From NCBI GenBank assembly GCA_958451705.1, contig CAUDRD010000028.1, positions 1-11,705 on the forward strand: DNA of 11,705 nt. Direction: 5' to 3'. How positions within the stretch are numbered: position 1 is the first letter of the stretch; each line of letters starts with the position of its first letter. The position numbers and the translations under genes are program-made. The notes below the pieces were generated by a model that was given only the letters and a program-made list of their open reading frames with translations, searched no databases and was not told the DNA's origin. Below are positions 1-6,987 of this stretch, one piece after another. Origin of the DNA: an uncultured Oscillospiraceae bacterium. Lineage in GTDB: Bacteria > Bacillota > Clostridia > Oscillospirales > Acutalibacteraceae.

Positions 1-262
1 ACGGTCCAATTGCACTGTTGAACTGTACACGGTAACCTCTGTTAACTCTTGTTCTGCCTTCGTCATCAACCCATGGTACACGGAAAATAGTAGCTCTTTC
101 GGGCTCAACTATTCTCTCAAGAAGACCGACATCCTGATAAATAGGATTACTGTCAACTGCCGGGCCGATAGCTTTAAGGACTTCGGTTACTGCCTGACAA
201 AATTCCGGCTGGTCAGCGTTGCGAGAGCATACGTCTTCCAGCACTCTTTCTACATAACTCAT
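1..262 (-). CDS. gdhA: NADP-specific glutamate dehydrogenase, N-terminal part (3' end outside window)
   Basis: The reverse strand encodes about 87 residues beginning MSYVERVLEDVC and running through ERIVEPERATIFRVPWVDD to VQFNSAIGP at the window edge. These are hallmark N-terminal sequences of hexameric glutamate dehydrogenase (Glu_dehyd_N dimerisation domain). The family makes glutamate from 2-oxoglutarate and ammonia in the cytoplasm, usually with NADPH in this clostridial type. The full protein is normally about 445 residues, so the catalytic lysine region and the Rossmann domain lie outside the window. The start ATG at 262-260 is chosen because an AGGGGG ribosome binding site lies 8 nt upstream. 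Another ATG at 269-267 is out of frame. The family assignment is near certain; the cofactor preference is inferred from family resemblance only. Confidence 0.95.
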   Translation of the reverse strand, partial: MSYVERVLEDVCSRNADQPEFCQAVTEVLKAIGPAVDSNPIYQDVGLLERIVEPERATIFRVPWVDDEGRTRVNRGYRVQFNSAIGP

Positions 263-294
263 GTTTCATACCCCCTAAAAGTTTAACAGGTTTT

Positions 295-323
295 ATTTTA
301 AAGCATAAATACACAAAATGCAA
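295..323 (-). promoter_or_regulatory. sigma-A type promoter of gdhA
   Basis: Read on the minus strand, TTGCAT (323-318) and TAAAAT (300-295) are separated by exactly 17 nt. This places a start site near 288 and gives a leader of about 25 nt containing the AGGGGG ribosome binding site. The rest of the 263-531 gap is extremely AT-rich, with many T-runs on the plus strand. A 10-nt direct repeat, GCAAGTTTTT, occurs at 320-329 and 391-400, but I attach no function to it. I see no riboswitch-like structure here. Confidence 0.6.
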
Positions 324-457
324 GTTTTTTTTATAAATTTTCATTTTTATTTTTAAAAGCCTTTTTGCCAATGTTTTTGAACTGAGTTTTGCAAGTTTTT
401 GAGTTATTTATTCATTTTGTGTCAATTTTACTTTTTTATTGATTCAGGACATATGTG

Positions 458-487
458 TTGTGTGCAAATTAGAAAAATTTTCATAAT
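458..487 (+). promoter_or_regulatory. weak candidate promoter of the amidase gene
   Basis: TTGTGT (458-463) and CATAAT (482-487) are 18 nt apart on the plus strand, giving an expected start near 494 and a leader of about 38 nt. The -35 is poor. If the amidase is expressed late in sporulation by a mother-cell sigma factor, as CwlC is in Bacillus, the true promoter would look different, so this is only a candidate. Confidence 0.3.
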
Positions 488-531
488 ATATTCAAGAGAA
501 GCCACATAAAATACTGAAAGGAGACTTTATT

Positions 532-1359
532 TTGCCCATTAAAATTTACCTTAATCCGGAGCATGGCGGAACCGACGGCGGAGCTTCCTACGCCGGCCTT
601 ACAGAAAAAACCATAAACTTAACAACAGCCAAATATTGCCGGGAATATCTTAAAAAATACGACTGCACAGTTTTCCTTTCAAGAGAAACCGACACGGGCG
701 ATTTGCTTATTACCCAGAGAATTGCTGATTTAAAAGAGAAAAAAGCAAACGTCGTAATAACAATCGCCCATAACGCAGGAGGTGGTCAGGGCTGTGAAAT
801 TTTTTACTGGAAGGACGATGCCGCTTCAAAACGCCTTGCAATGCTTATTGAGGAAAAGTTTAAGGAGATAGGTCAGATCAGCCGGGGCATTAAAGTAAGC
901 TCAGAGGCGGCGTACAATTTCGGAATGGTAAGGGAACCTTCTAAAACCGGTATTCCCGCCGTGTTGTCGGAATTTGCCTTTCTTGACAACGCAACCGATC
1001 GTTTATTGGTAGACAGTGATGAAGATCTTAAAAAGGAGGGAGAGGCTATAGGAAAAGCAGTTAAAGAATTTTTGGATTTAAAGGAAGTTATCCCAGAGCC
1101 TGAAAAGCCTGAGGAAGAAACCAAGGTTATATACCGGATTCAAATCGGCGCATTTAGGCTTAAAGCCAACGCAGAAAGCTATGTCGAATATGTAAAAAGA
1201 CGTGGATTTGACGCATTCTATAAAGAGGATTCGTCAGGTGACGGCACAATTTACAGAATTCAGGCAGGCGCTTTTGAAAACAAAAGCTATGCTCAGGAGC
1301 ATCTAAAACTGCTCAGAGAAGCCGGTATAGAAGGCTTTATATACGAAAGCGCACAATAA
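532..1359 (+). CDS. N-acetylmuramoyl-L-alanine amidase with C-terminal SPOR domain (CwlC-like)
   Basis: This is a peptidoglycan hydrolase that cleaves the amide between N-acetylmuramic acid and L-alanine. Residues 3-182 form a zinc-dependent Amidase_3 domain: H11 in PEHGG, E25 in GLTEKT and H80 in IAHNAGGG are the expected zinc ligands, and E147 in LSEFAFLDN is the expected catalytic glutamate. An acidic, proline-rich linker (about 184-198) leads to one SPOR domain (199-275) made of two 35-residue repeats beginning YRIQIGAF and YRIQAGAF; SPOR domains bind denuded glycan. There is no signal peptide or membrane segment. The length (275 aa), the order of domains and the missing signal match Bacillus CwlC, a mother-cell lysis enzyme of about 255 aa; that role is inferred here. 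The TTG start at 532 is supported by AAAGGAG ending 8 nt upstream. No active-site residue is missing. Confidence 0.92.
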   Translation: MPIKIYLNPEHGGTDGGASYAGLTEKTINLTTAKYCREYLKKYDCTVFLSRETDTGDLLITQRIADLKEKKANVVITIAHNAGGGQGCEIFYWKDDAASKRLAMLIEEKFKEIGQISRGIKVSSEAAYNFGMVREPSKTGIPAVLSEFAFLDNATDRLLVDSDEDLKKEGEAIGKAVKEFLDLKEVIPEPEKPEEETKVIYRIQIGAFRLKANAESYVEYVKRRGFDAFYKEDSSGDGTIYRIQAGAFENKSYAQEHLKLLREAGIEGFIYESAQ

Positions 1360-1360
1360 A

Positions 1361-1388
1361 AACAGGGTGCCTGAGCACCCTGTTTTTT
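1361..1388. terminator. bidirectional intrinsic terminator
   Basis: The perfect 10-bp stem AACAGGGTGC / GCACCCTGTT closes a CTGA loop (1371-1374) and is followed by a T-run to 1388. An A-run at 1358-1362 gives a T-run on the other strand. It therefore serves both the amidase (stop at 1359) and the convergent carboxypeptidase-PAP2 pair ending at 1427. Confidence 0.93.
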
Positions 1389-1426
1389 TCATTTTTGTTT
1401 AATTAGAATAAAAGTTTAACATTTTA

Positions 1427-2029
1427 TTATTTGTCGGTTTTTGCCTGTGCCTTTGCCGCTCTTTTTTCTCTGATTTTATTCTCAAGAGACGGATAATAAC
1501 GGTTTGCAATAAAACCTGCAATAATTCCGAGAACAGCTCCCACGATTATTCCGACAATTACGTCAGTGGGATAGTGAACATGCACGTAAATTCTCGAAAA
1601 TGCAATAAGTAAGCCGAGAATAACCGCCGGAATTCCAAACTTTTTATTGGTGCACAAAAGAGCTACCGCCGCAGCCAGAGAAGATGAGGAATGTCCGGAC
1701 GGGAACGACCAGCTTGAAGGCTTTGGTACAAGGTTCGGGTAATTGAATATACCCTCCCATGCCTCAAGATTAAATGGTCTCGGTCTCTCCACAATAGGTT
1801 TAATGATCCAGTCAACAACAACAAGGGAGCCGATAAGTCCCAAAGCCATTGCCACTCCGCACTTACGGTACTTTTTGGTAATCAAAAGAATTAAAGCTAT
1901 AATTATCCAAACTACGCCGCCTTCGCCCAGGTAAGTTATAATGGGCATTATTACATCGAGAACAGGGTTCCAGATATAATTTTCAACAAAGCGGAATACT
2001 GAAAGGTCAAAATTTAAAATAGCCTCCAT
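1427..2029 (-). CDS. PAP2-family membrane lipid phosphatase (possible undecaprenyl-diphosphatase)
   Basis: A 200-residue membrane protein of the PAP2 (type 2 phosphatidic acid phosphatase) superfamily. The complete three-part active site is visible: K77-x6-R84-P85, P110-S-G-H113, and S145-R146-x5-H152-x3-D156. Hydrophobic segments lie at about 24-50, 57-76, 115-127, 133-149 and 155-175, and the tail from 183 is short and strongly basic. Relatives such as BcrC and PgpB dephosphorylate undecaprenyl pyrophosphate or phosphatidylglycerol phosphate at the membrane; which substrate applies cannot be read from the sequence. It is second in an operon with the upstream D,D-carboxypeptidase, only 16 nt after that stop, which favours a role in recycling the peptidoglycan lipid carrier. 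The start at 2029 has a very strong AAAGGAGGT site (2036-2044), 6 nt upstream and lying in the gap. Confidence 0.9.
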   Translation of the reverse strand: MEAILNFDLSVFRFVENYIWNPVLDVIMPIITYLGEGGVVWIIIALILLITKKYRKCGVAMALGLIGSLVVVDWIIKPIVERPRPFNLEAWEGIFNYPNLVPKPSSWSFPSGHSSSSLAAAVALLCTNKKFGIPAVILGLLIAFSRIYVHVHYPTDVIVGIIVGAVLGIIAGFIANRYYPSLENKIREKRAAKAQAKTDK

Positions 2030-2045
2030 TCTCTTACCTCCTTTC

Positions 2046-3419
2046 TCACTTAATTCTTCTGTAATCCTTAACCACCCTTATTCTATCCCTCTTTTTACGG
2101 TGGTTGGAAATAACAGTTGCAATTATGAAAAATGCGATAATCAAAATCACCATTACAACTAACACCTTAAAGGTTGTCGTATGGGTAAAATCCGCAATTT
2201 TTCCGAAAATAAAAAGTATCACGCTGCCCTTTACCTCTTCGGCAGATACAAGCTCAACCTCACCAAGCTCAATCTTCTCCGCATTTTCTCCGCTGGGAGT
2301 GTAAACAATTTTTGCCTTTCCTATTACCTGACCCTTTTCAATGGGAGCCTCCATAGTCTCTGGAACAGTGCCCTCAACAGGCTCAAGAGTTATATTTGAA
2401 GAATCCATCCAGTCGGGTATTAAAAGCTTTTTGGATTCTTTAGGCACAAGGCGCACATGGTCCGTTGACCAGGAATGTTCAACATTGACGGTGGTAACAG
2501 GCTGTACCGTATCGCATACCGCTTTATATCTTATGTTTTCAAATGCCCATTTGAACATCTTTACACATTCGAGGAAGGCTCCGTTGTCCTTTAATCCGTC
2601 CCCTGTGTAATCCTCAAATGGTGCGTGCATAATAATACCCAAATACTCGTATCCGTCTTTACTTGCCTTTGAAATAACGCATCTTCCGGCATTATCCGTA
2701 TGTCCCGTCTTTACTCCGGAGGCATATTTATAATAATAACCTGTCTTATCGTTAAGTATAAGGTTTGTAGTAAGGAGGGTTCTCTCCTCACTTACAACAT
2801 TTGTAGGTCTGATAGTATATTCGGTAGTAGAGCATATCTTCTCAAAAACCGGGAAAGAAAGGGCATACTGAGTTATTTTAGCAAGATCGTTGGCAGTAGT
2901 ATAGTGATCGTTGGCGTCAAGGCCGTGGGGATTTGAAAAATGAGTTGAGGTGCAGCCCAGTTCCTGTGCAAGAGAATTCATCATATCAACAAAAGTGCTG
3001 ACGTTTCCGCCGCCTATATAATCGGCTATTACAACAGCGGCATCGTTACCGCTGGCAACCATCATACAGTAAAGAAGCTCCAGCATTGAAAGCTGTTCGC
3101 CGGCCTTAATGTTTGCAAGAGAGCTGTCCGTTCCCACAAGAGAATCTATTGACTCCTTCTTAACGGTTACCATTGTATTTTCAAGGTCGGAACAGTTTTT
3201 TAAAGCAACTGCCGCAGTGGCAATTTTTGTAAGAGAAGCAGGAGCCGTTTTTCTGTCGGCATTTTTATCAAAAATTACGGTTCCCTTTTCATTATTTAAG
3301 CTTATTAAAAGAGCCACATCCGCTTTAAGTTCAATTTCTGAATTATATGAAGCTGCCGCAGGAAAAACCATTCCCACAAGCAAAAGTAATGTAACAAGGA
3401 AAATTAAAAATTTTTTCAT
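2046..3419 (-). CDS. D-alanyl-D-alanine carboxypeptidase (peptidase family S11, PBP5/DacF type)
   Basis: A penicillin-binding protein that removes the terminal D-alanine from peptidoglycan pentapeptides outside the membrane. An N-terminal signal peptide (charged MKK, hydrophobic core 4-20, likely cleavage after AAA at 21-23) precedes the S11 domain. All three catalytic motifs are intact: S62-L-T-K65, S123-G-N125 and K237-T-G239. A C-terminal beta-rich domain (about 297-395) resembles PBP5_C. The protein then ends in a clear transmembrane segment (about 418-437) and a very basic cytoplasmic tail, instead of the amphipathic anchor helix usual in PBP5. At 457 aa it is longer than typical DacF (about 390). 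The start has a GGGAG site upstream. It is the first gene of an operon with the PAP2 phosphatase. Substrate and class are well supported; a vegetative versus sporulation role cannot be decided. Confidence 0.94.
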   Translation of the reverse strand: MKKFLIFLVTLLLLVGMVFPAAASYNSEIELKADVALLISLNNEKGTVIFDKNADRKTAPASLTKIATAAVALKNCSDLENTMVTVKKESIDSLVGTDSSLANIKAGEQLSMLELLYCMMVASGNDAAVVIADYIGGGNVSTFVDMMNSLAQELGCTSTHFSNPHGLDANDHYTTANDLAKITQYALSFPVFEKICSTTEYTIRPTNVVSEERTLLTTNLILNDKTGYYYKYASGVKTGHTDNAGRCVISKASKDGYEYLGIIMHAPFEDYTGDGLKDNGAFLECVKMFKWAFENIRYKAVCDTVQPVTTVNVEHSWSTDHVRLVPKESKKLLIPDWMDSSNITLEPVEGTVPETMEAPIEKGQVIGKAKIVYTPSGENAEKIELGEVELVSAEEVKGSVILFIFGKIADFTHTTTFKVLVVMVILIIAFFIIATVISNHRKKRDRIRVVKDYRRIK

Positions 3420-3473
3420 GGCAATCTCCCGGAAAATGTTGTATTATATTTTCATAACGATACTGACTCTTAT

Positions 3474-3482
3474 AGTATAACA
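3474..3482 (-). promoter_or_regulatory. extended -10 promoter for the carboxypeptidase-PAP2 operon
   Basis: On the minus strand the string TG-T-TATACT (3482-3474) is a good extended -10 element. No strong -35 is seen, as is common with extended -10 promoters. A second TATAAT-like box lies closer to the gene at about 3443-3448 but has no -35 or TG. The expected leader is about 48 nt. I see no convincing plus-strand promoter in this 134-bp gap for the divergent metallophosphoesterase. Confidence 0.45.
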
Positions 3483-3553
3483 GCATCCGGGAAAAAAATA
3501 AACATTTTTTATCAGAGATTTCCACCGGTTTTTTATATAGGGAGGTTTGCTTT

Positions 3554-4252
3554 ATGGTTTACATTACAGGAGATACCCACGGCGATATTTCAAGGTTTTC
3601 CGCACCTGCAATGAAGGATATTAAATCCGGAGACACATTAATTATATGCGGCGATTTCGGTTTTATTTGGGACGGCAGCCGCAAAGAACGCCATACACTT
3701 AAAAAACTTGAAAAGAAAAAATTCAACATCTGCTTTGTTGACGGAACCCACGAAAACTTCAAACTGCTCAACGAATATGAGGTTTCTCAGTGGAACGGCG
3801 GCAAGGTGCATAAAATAGGAAAAAATATATATCACCTTATGAGAGGACAGATTTTCGATATAGACGGCATTAAAATATTCACTATGGGCGGCGGAGAAAG
3901 CCCCGATATTGAGCTGAGAATGGGAGCCGGCAACTGGTCGAGGGATGAGATTCCAAGAAAGGACGAACTTATTGAGGGCGCTGACAACCTTCAAAAATAT
4001 GACTGCAAGGTTGACGTTATAGTCACCCATGAACCTCCGGCGACTATTAAAAGGTTCCTCAAATCAGGTGAGGACAGCGAAGTGCGTATAAGCGGCGTTA
4101 ACGCATATCTTGAAGAGCTTAATAAATCCTGTACCTTTACAAAGTGGTATTTCGGAAGCCTCCACACAGATAAATATGTTTCATCAAACCACATTGCAAT
4201 CTTTACCCATATAGCCGACTGCCTTACAGGCAAACAGCTAAGGGGAAAATAA
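3554..4252 (+). CDS. calcineurin-like metallophosphoesterase with altered second metal site
   Basis: A 232-residue soluble protein of the metallophosphoesterase superfamily, whose members hydrolyse phosphomonoesters or phosphodiesters using two metals. Recognisable motifs are G6-D7-T-H9-G-D (motif 1), G33-D34-F-G (motif 2), G64-T65-H66-E67-N68 (motif 3, normally GNHE/D), T158-H159-E-P-P (motif 4) and G201-S202-L203-H204 (motif 5, normally GHxH). By comparison with well-studied family members, D7, H9, D34 and H204 make metal site 1 and are intact. Site 2 keeps D34 and H159 but has Thr65 in place of Asn and Ser202 in place of His. It may therefore bind one metal, or use a different second site. 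It sits alone between terminators and opposing operons, so neighbours give no substrate. The start is supported by GGGAGG (3540-3545), 8 nt upstream. The biological substrate is unknown. Confidence 0.88.
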   Translation: MVYITGDTHGDISRFSAPAMKDIKSGDTLIICGDFGFIWDGSRKERHTLKKLEKKKFNICFVDGTHENFKLLNEYEVSQWNGGKVHKIGKNIYHLMRGQIFDIDGIKIFTMGGGESPDIELRMGAGNWSRDEIPRKDELIEGADNLQKYDCKVDVIVTHEPPATIKRFLKSGEDSEVRISGVNAYLEELNKSCTFTKWYFGSLHTDKYVSSNHIAIFTHIADCLTGKQLRGK

Positions 4253-4266
4253 ATCTATAAAAACTC

Positions 4267-4309
4267 AAAAGGACGCTAAGGGAAATTAATCTCCTGAGCG
4301 TCCTTTTTT
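4267..4309. terminator. bidirectional intrinsic terminator
   Basis: The arms AAAAGGACGCT (4267-4277) and AGCGTCCTTTT (4297-4307) pair perfectly around a 19-nt loop. They are followed by T-residues on the plus strand and preceded by an A-run (T-run on the minus strand). The element separates the plus-strand metallophosphoesterase (stop at 4252) from the end of the minus-strand ABC operon (4319). Confidence 0.88.
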
Positions 4310-4318
4310 ATTATGGTT

Positions 4319-5095
4319 TTACGAGCCTGTAGACTTATAATGCTTTACGCCGAATTTCCATATTATCACCGAAGGAACGACAAACAAAACCGATATAACG
4401 GGAGTAAACATATAAAGCACACTGTCACTTTTTCCCGTCAGCACCAATAAGGGATAATACTGAAAAAGGGCGACGGGCACAATGAAAGTCAAAAATTTAA
4501 GTATCGCCTTTCCGTAAATGGAAACAGGATACTGGGCAAATTCACGGCTTCCGTCGGTGAAGATATGCATTACCTCAAGTCCTTCAATGGTAAAAAAGGT
4601 CAGTGCGGCATTAATGAGGAAAAGTCCGAAAAATACGGCTATTCCCCCTATAACCATAAACGTCAAAGTGAAAACTTTGGCTGTGCTCCAGTTTATATCG
4701 GCTGCAATTACGGCATAAATGAACACCAGCACCGCCTGCAAAGTTCTTCCCAGTCTGCTGAACTCTATCTTTGATGAGAGCACCTGAAAGACAAGCCCTT
4801 TAGGACGCAGCATTATGCGGTCAAATTCGCCGTTACCTATCATAGAGGAAAAAGTGTCAAAACCTCTTGCAAAGCACTCGGTTAAACTGAAGGAAAGCTG
4901 TACGCAGCCGAAGCACAGAAATACCTCTTCCAAAGTAAAGCTTTTAACTGAGTAAAACTTTGAAAGCATAAAATAAACACTTATAAGTGCAGTAAAGCTT
5001 ACCATAAACTGTCCTATAAACATCATAAAAGCAGAGGCTTTATATTGGAGCATACTTTTAATATGTATGGAAAAATAACGAAAATATAGCTTCAT
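4319..5095 (-). CDS. ABC-2 type exporter permease, second subunit
   Basis: A 258-residue integral membrane protein with about six hydrophobic segments (roughly 20-45, 53-75, 112-132, 138-165, 195-217, 223-247). Residues 80-118 contain an FLCFGCVQLSFSLTE stretch followed by RGFDTF and GEFDRIMLRP, a pattern I associate with the COG3694 / PF06182 (ABC2_membrane_6) permeases. It should form the transmembrane channel together with the upstream permease. The two permeases share the cytoplasmic 'G-x-x-x-R-P' loop before the third helix but are otherwise diverged, consistent with a heterodimeric channel. The start is 3 nt after the stop of that gene, and its AGGGAGG site lies inside the upstream coding end, indicating translational coupling. 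It is the last gene of the operon. The cargo is unknown. Confidence 0.87.
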   Translation of the reverse strand: MKLYFRYFSIHIKSMLQYKASAFMMFIGQFMVSFTALISVYFMLSKFYSVKSFTLEEVFLCFGCVQLSFSLTECFARGFDTFSSMIGNGEFDRIMLRPKGLVFQVLSSKIEFSRLGRTLQAVLVFIYAVIAADINWSTAKVFTLTFMVIGGIAVFFGLFLINAALTFFTIEGLEVMHIFTDGSREFAQYPVSIYGKAILKFLTFIVPVALFQYYPLLVLTGKSDSVLYMFTPVISVLFVVPSVIIWKFGVKHYKSTGS

Positions 5096-5098
5096 TTT

Positions 5099-5902
5099 TC
5101 ACCCTCCCTGCAAAGCTGCGCTTTTGAGTCCTTTTAAAAGCAGCGCTCTCCCGAAAATAACCATTGCAAAAAGCCAGAAGATTTGGAGCAAAAGGCTGCA
5201 AATCATTTCCGTCCCGGCAATATCTCCGCCGTAAATTCTAAGAGGGAGATTTTGCATTGCCGCAAAGGGTGTAAAATAAAGTATTCTCTCAAGCCACATC
5301 GGCATAAAGGGTATCGGTACAAGGGCTCCGCTTAAAAGCTCCGCAACAGTGCTTACAACTGCCATAAGACCTTTTGGTGAAATTGTGTAAACAGAACCTG
5401 CATACACAATCATACATAACGCTACCACCATTAAAAAGCTTAAAATTCCCGTTATGACAAACATCAAAAACGCTGTAGGTGAAGCGGGAAGAGAAAGCCC
5501 GTAAGGCTCCGGAAGCAATGACGCCACAATCAGAATCGGGAAACACCTTAAAAGGGCAGCCGAAATTCTTGAAGCGACATTTTTAGTAAACCAAAGCCAA
5601 TAAACATCGGCAGGCCGTATAAGCTCATAGGCAAGGGTTCCGTCGGAAATCATATTGAAAATATCCTTGTCCCAGAACCAGAGCATAAAGATAGCCAAAA
5701 GAGCCTGCTGAAGCCAGATATAAGATGCAAGTGCGGAAAAATCCATGGGAAAAGAATCCGGATTTTCCCGGTAAAAGGCGGAAAACAGCAGTATTTCCAT
5801 AAATCCCCAGACAAACTGGGTGGCAATACCTGCATAAGCCGCCGTTCGGTACTGAAGTGAGTTTATGAAACGTATTCTGAAATAGCTTAAATACTTTTTC
5901 AT
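5099..5902 (-). CDS. ABC-2 type exporter permease, first subunit
   Basis: A 267-residue membrane protein with about six hydrophobic spans (roughly 20-44, 58-77, 112-130, 140-172, 178-200, 232-252). The early cytoplasmic loop contains DGTLAYELIRPADVYWLWF at 87-105, which resembles the COG4587 / PF06182 family of ABC-2 permeases. It pairs with the downstream permease and the upstream ATPase. Its ATG (5902-5900) overlaps the TGA of the ATPase gene (5901-5899) in an ATGA arrangement, a sign of translational coupling and fixed stoichiometry. The family is annotated mostly as uncharacterised. One cyanobacterial system of this type was linked to methyl viologen export, so a hydrophobic or cationic cargo is possible but not shown here. 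Confidence 0.87.
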   Translation of the reverse strand: MKKYLSYFRIRFINSLQYRTAAYAGIATQFVWGFMEILLFSAFYRENPDSFPMDFSALASYIWLQQALLAIFMLWFWDKDIFNMISDGTLAYELIRPADVYWLWFTKNVASRISAALLRCFPILIVASLLPEPYGLSLPASPTAFLMFVITGILSFLMVVALCMIVYAGSVYTISPKGLMAVVSTVAELLSGALVPIPFMPMWLERILYFTPFAAMQNLPLRIYGGDIAGTEMICSLLLQIFWLFAMVIFGRALLLKGLKSAALQGG

Positions 5903-6873
5903 ATGCCAAACTCCCTGTAAAGAGAGAGCACAATTTCATCTGCGGAGGTCTGTGTAACGGACAGATCCATTATATCCGCTGTGTGAGAAATATGCTCGAT
6001 AGCCTGTGAAACGGAAACAAGGGCGGTGTTTACCTCAATAACGGCAAGTCCCTCTTTCTTTTCCTTAAAGGTCATCCCCTCTTTTTCCTGTATATCCCCC
6101 TCACCGTAACGGACAGTGAGAGTTTTTACAGCTGAGTAACGCTTTTTAAGACCGTCGAGGGTGTCGTCGAGAAGTATCTTACCCTTTCCTATGAGAAGTA
6201 TTCTGTTTGCAAGAGCTTCAATATCCTGAGTGTCGTGAGTGGTGAGAATTACCGTTGTACCTTTCTCACTGTTCAGCTTTCTGATAAAGCTTCTAACCGC
6301 AAGCTTAGAAGCCGCATCAAGACCTATTGTAGGCTCATCCAGAAAAAGTACTTTGGGGTCATGGAGCAGAGAAGCGGCTATTTCGCACCTCATACGCTGG
6401 CCTAAACTCAGCTGCCTTGCAGGAGTTTTAAGTATCTCCTCTATGGACAAAAGCTCAGTCAGCTCCTCTAAATTCCTTTTGTACACATTTTCCTTCACCC
6501 CGTAAATATCCCTTATAAGTTCAAAGGAATCTATTACAGGAACATCCCACCAAAGCTGGGAACGCTGCCCAAAAACAACGCCTATGTTTTTAACGTGCTC
6601 TTTACGGTTCTTCCACGGCGTAAGACCGTTTATAACGCACGTTCCGCTGTCCGGCGTGAGTATTCCGCTCATCACCTTAACCGTGCTGCTTTTTCCCGCT
6701 CCGTTGGGTCCTATGTACCCTACAATTTCACCCTCTCCGATAGTGAAGCTTACATTGTTAAGGGCTTGGATTTCGGTGTAATCCCTTTTGAAAAAAGTTT
6801 TTACAGCCTCTTTTAAACCGGCATTTCGCTTTGCAACTCGAAAAGTTTTGTTTATGCCATTGAGTTCAATCAT
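5899..6873 (-). CDS. ABC transporter ATP-binding protein of an ABC-2 exporter
   Basis: A 324-residue cytoplasmic nucleotide-binding subunit that powers the two permeases downstream. With the start at 6873 the motifs are: Walker A GPNGAGKSS at 55-63, Q-loop Q103 in GVVFGQRSQLWWD, signature LSLGQ at 155-159, Walker B VLFLDE at 175-180 with the catalytic glutamate at 180, and H-loop His213 in TTHDTQD. The FGQRSQLWWDVP stretch is characteristic of the COG4586 ATPases that accompany COG4587/COG3694 permeases. A C-terminal extension of about 75 residues follows the core. The reading frame is open 23 codons further (to 6942), but MIELNGINKTF is the usual family start and has TCCTCCC (GGGAGGA on the minus strand) 6 nt upstream. 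All catalytic residues are present. The transported substrate is unknown. Confidence 0.93.
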   Translation of the reverse strand: MIELNGINKTFRVAKRNAGLKEAVKTFFKRDYTEIQALNNVSFTIGEGEIVGYIGPNGAGKSSTVKVMSGILTPDSGTCVINGLTPWKNRKEHVKNIGVVFGQRSQLWWDVPVIDSFELIRDIYGVKENVYKRNLEELTELLSIEEILKTPARQLSLGQRMRCEIAASLLHDPKVLFLDEPTIGLDAASKLAVRSFIRKLNSEKGTTVILTTHDTQDIEALANRILLIGKGKILLDDTLDGLKKRYSAVKTLTVRYGEGDIQEKEGMTFKEKKEGLAVIEVNTALVSVSQAIEHISHTADIMDLSVTQTSADEIVLSLYREFGI

Positions 6874-6879
6874 AATTAG

Positions 6880-6886
6880 TCCTCCC
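6880..6886 (-). promoter_or_regulatory. ribosome binding site fixing the ATPase start
   Basis: GGGAGGA on the minus strand lies 6 nt before the ATG at 6873-6871. It decides this start against the in-frame ATG at 6942, which falls within the hairpin leader and has no comparable site. Confidence 0.8.
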
Positions 6887-6950
6887 TGCATAAATTTTTC
6901 TCGCTGAAACGACCAAATACCCGTGAGATTATATTTGCCCATAACAGAAA

Positions 6951-6984
6951 ATCCCTGTCTATTCCACGGCGAACAAACAGGGAT
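6951..6984 (-). other. 14-bp leader hairpin with downstream T-run (terminator or 5'-end hairpin)
   Basis: In minus-strand RNA, AUCCC-UGUUUGUUC pairs along its whole length with GAAUAGACA-GGGAU around the 6-nt loop GCCGUG, including two G-U wobbles. A UUUUCU tract follows (6950-6945). The plus-strand RNA would have two A-C mismatches at the wobble positions, so the element fits minus-strand transcription. It lies 39 nt after the stop of the 7024-7500 gene, which suits a terminator. It also begins at the predicted start of the ABC operon transcript, so it could be a 5'-stabilising or attenuating hairpin. Confidence 0.65.
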
Positions 6985-6987
6985 ACA

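Noticed and set aside
320..400. A 10-nt direct repeat, GCAAGTTTTT (320-329 and 391-400), upstream of gdhA.
   Set aside because: The region is dominated by T-runs, so a T-rich 10-mer occurring twice is weak evidence; no symmetry or regular spacing was seen.
3109..3480. A 123-codon plus-strand open frame.
   Set aside because: It is antisense to the carboxypeptidase signal peptide and catalytic region and runs into its promoter. It resembles no family and the real gene fully explains the DNA.
6928..6933. A second TATAAT on the minus strand in the ABC leader.
   Set aside because: No acceptable -35 exists 16-18 nt upstream; that position falls inside the hairpin stem.
6874..6942. A 23-codon N-terminal extension of the ATPase.
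   Set aside because: The ATG at 6942 lacks a ribosome binding site and the extension does not resemble ABC ATPases, whereas the ATG at 6873 has GGGAGGA and the family's usual start.
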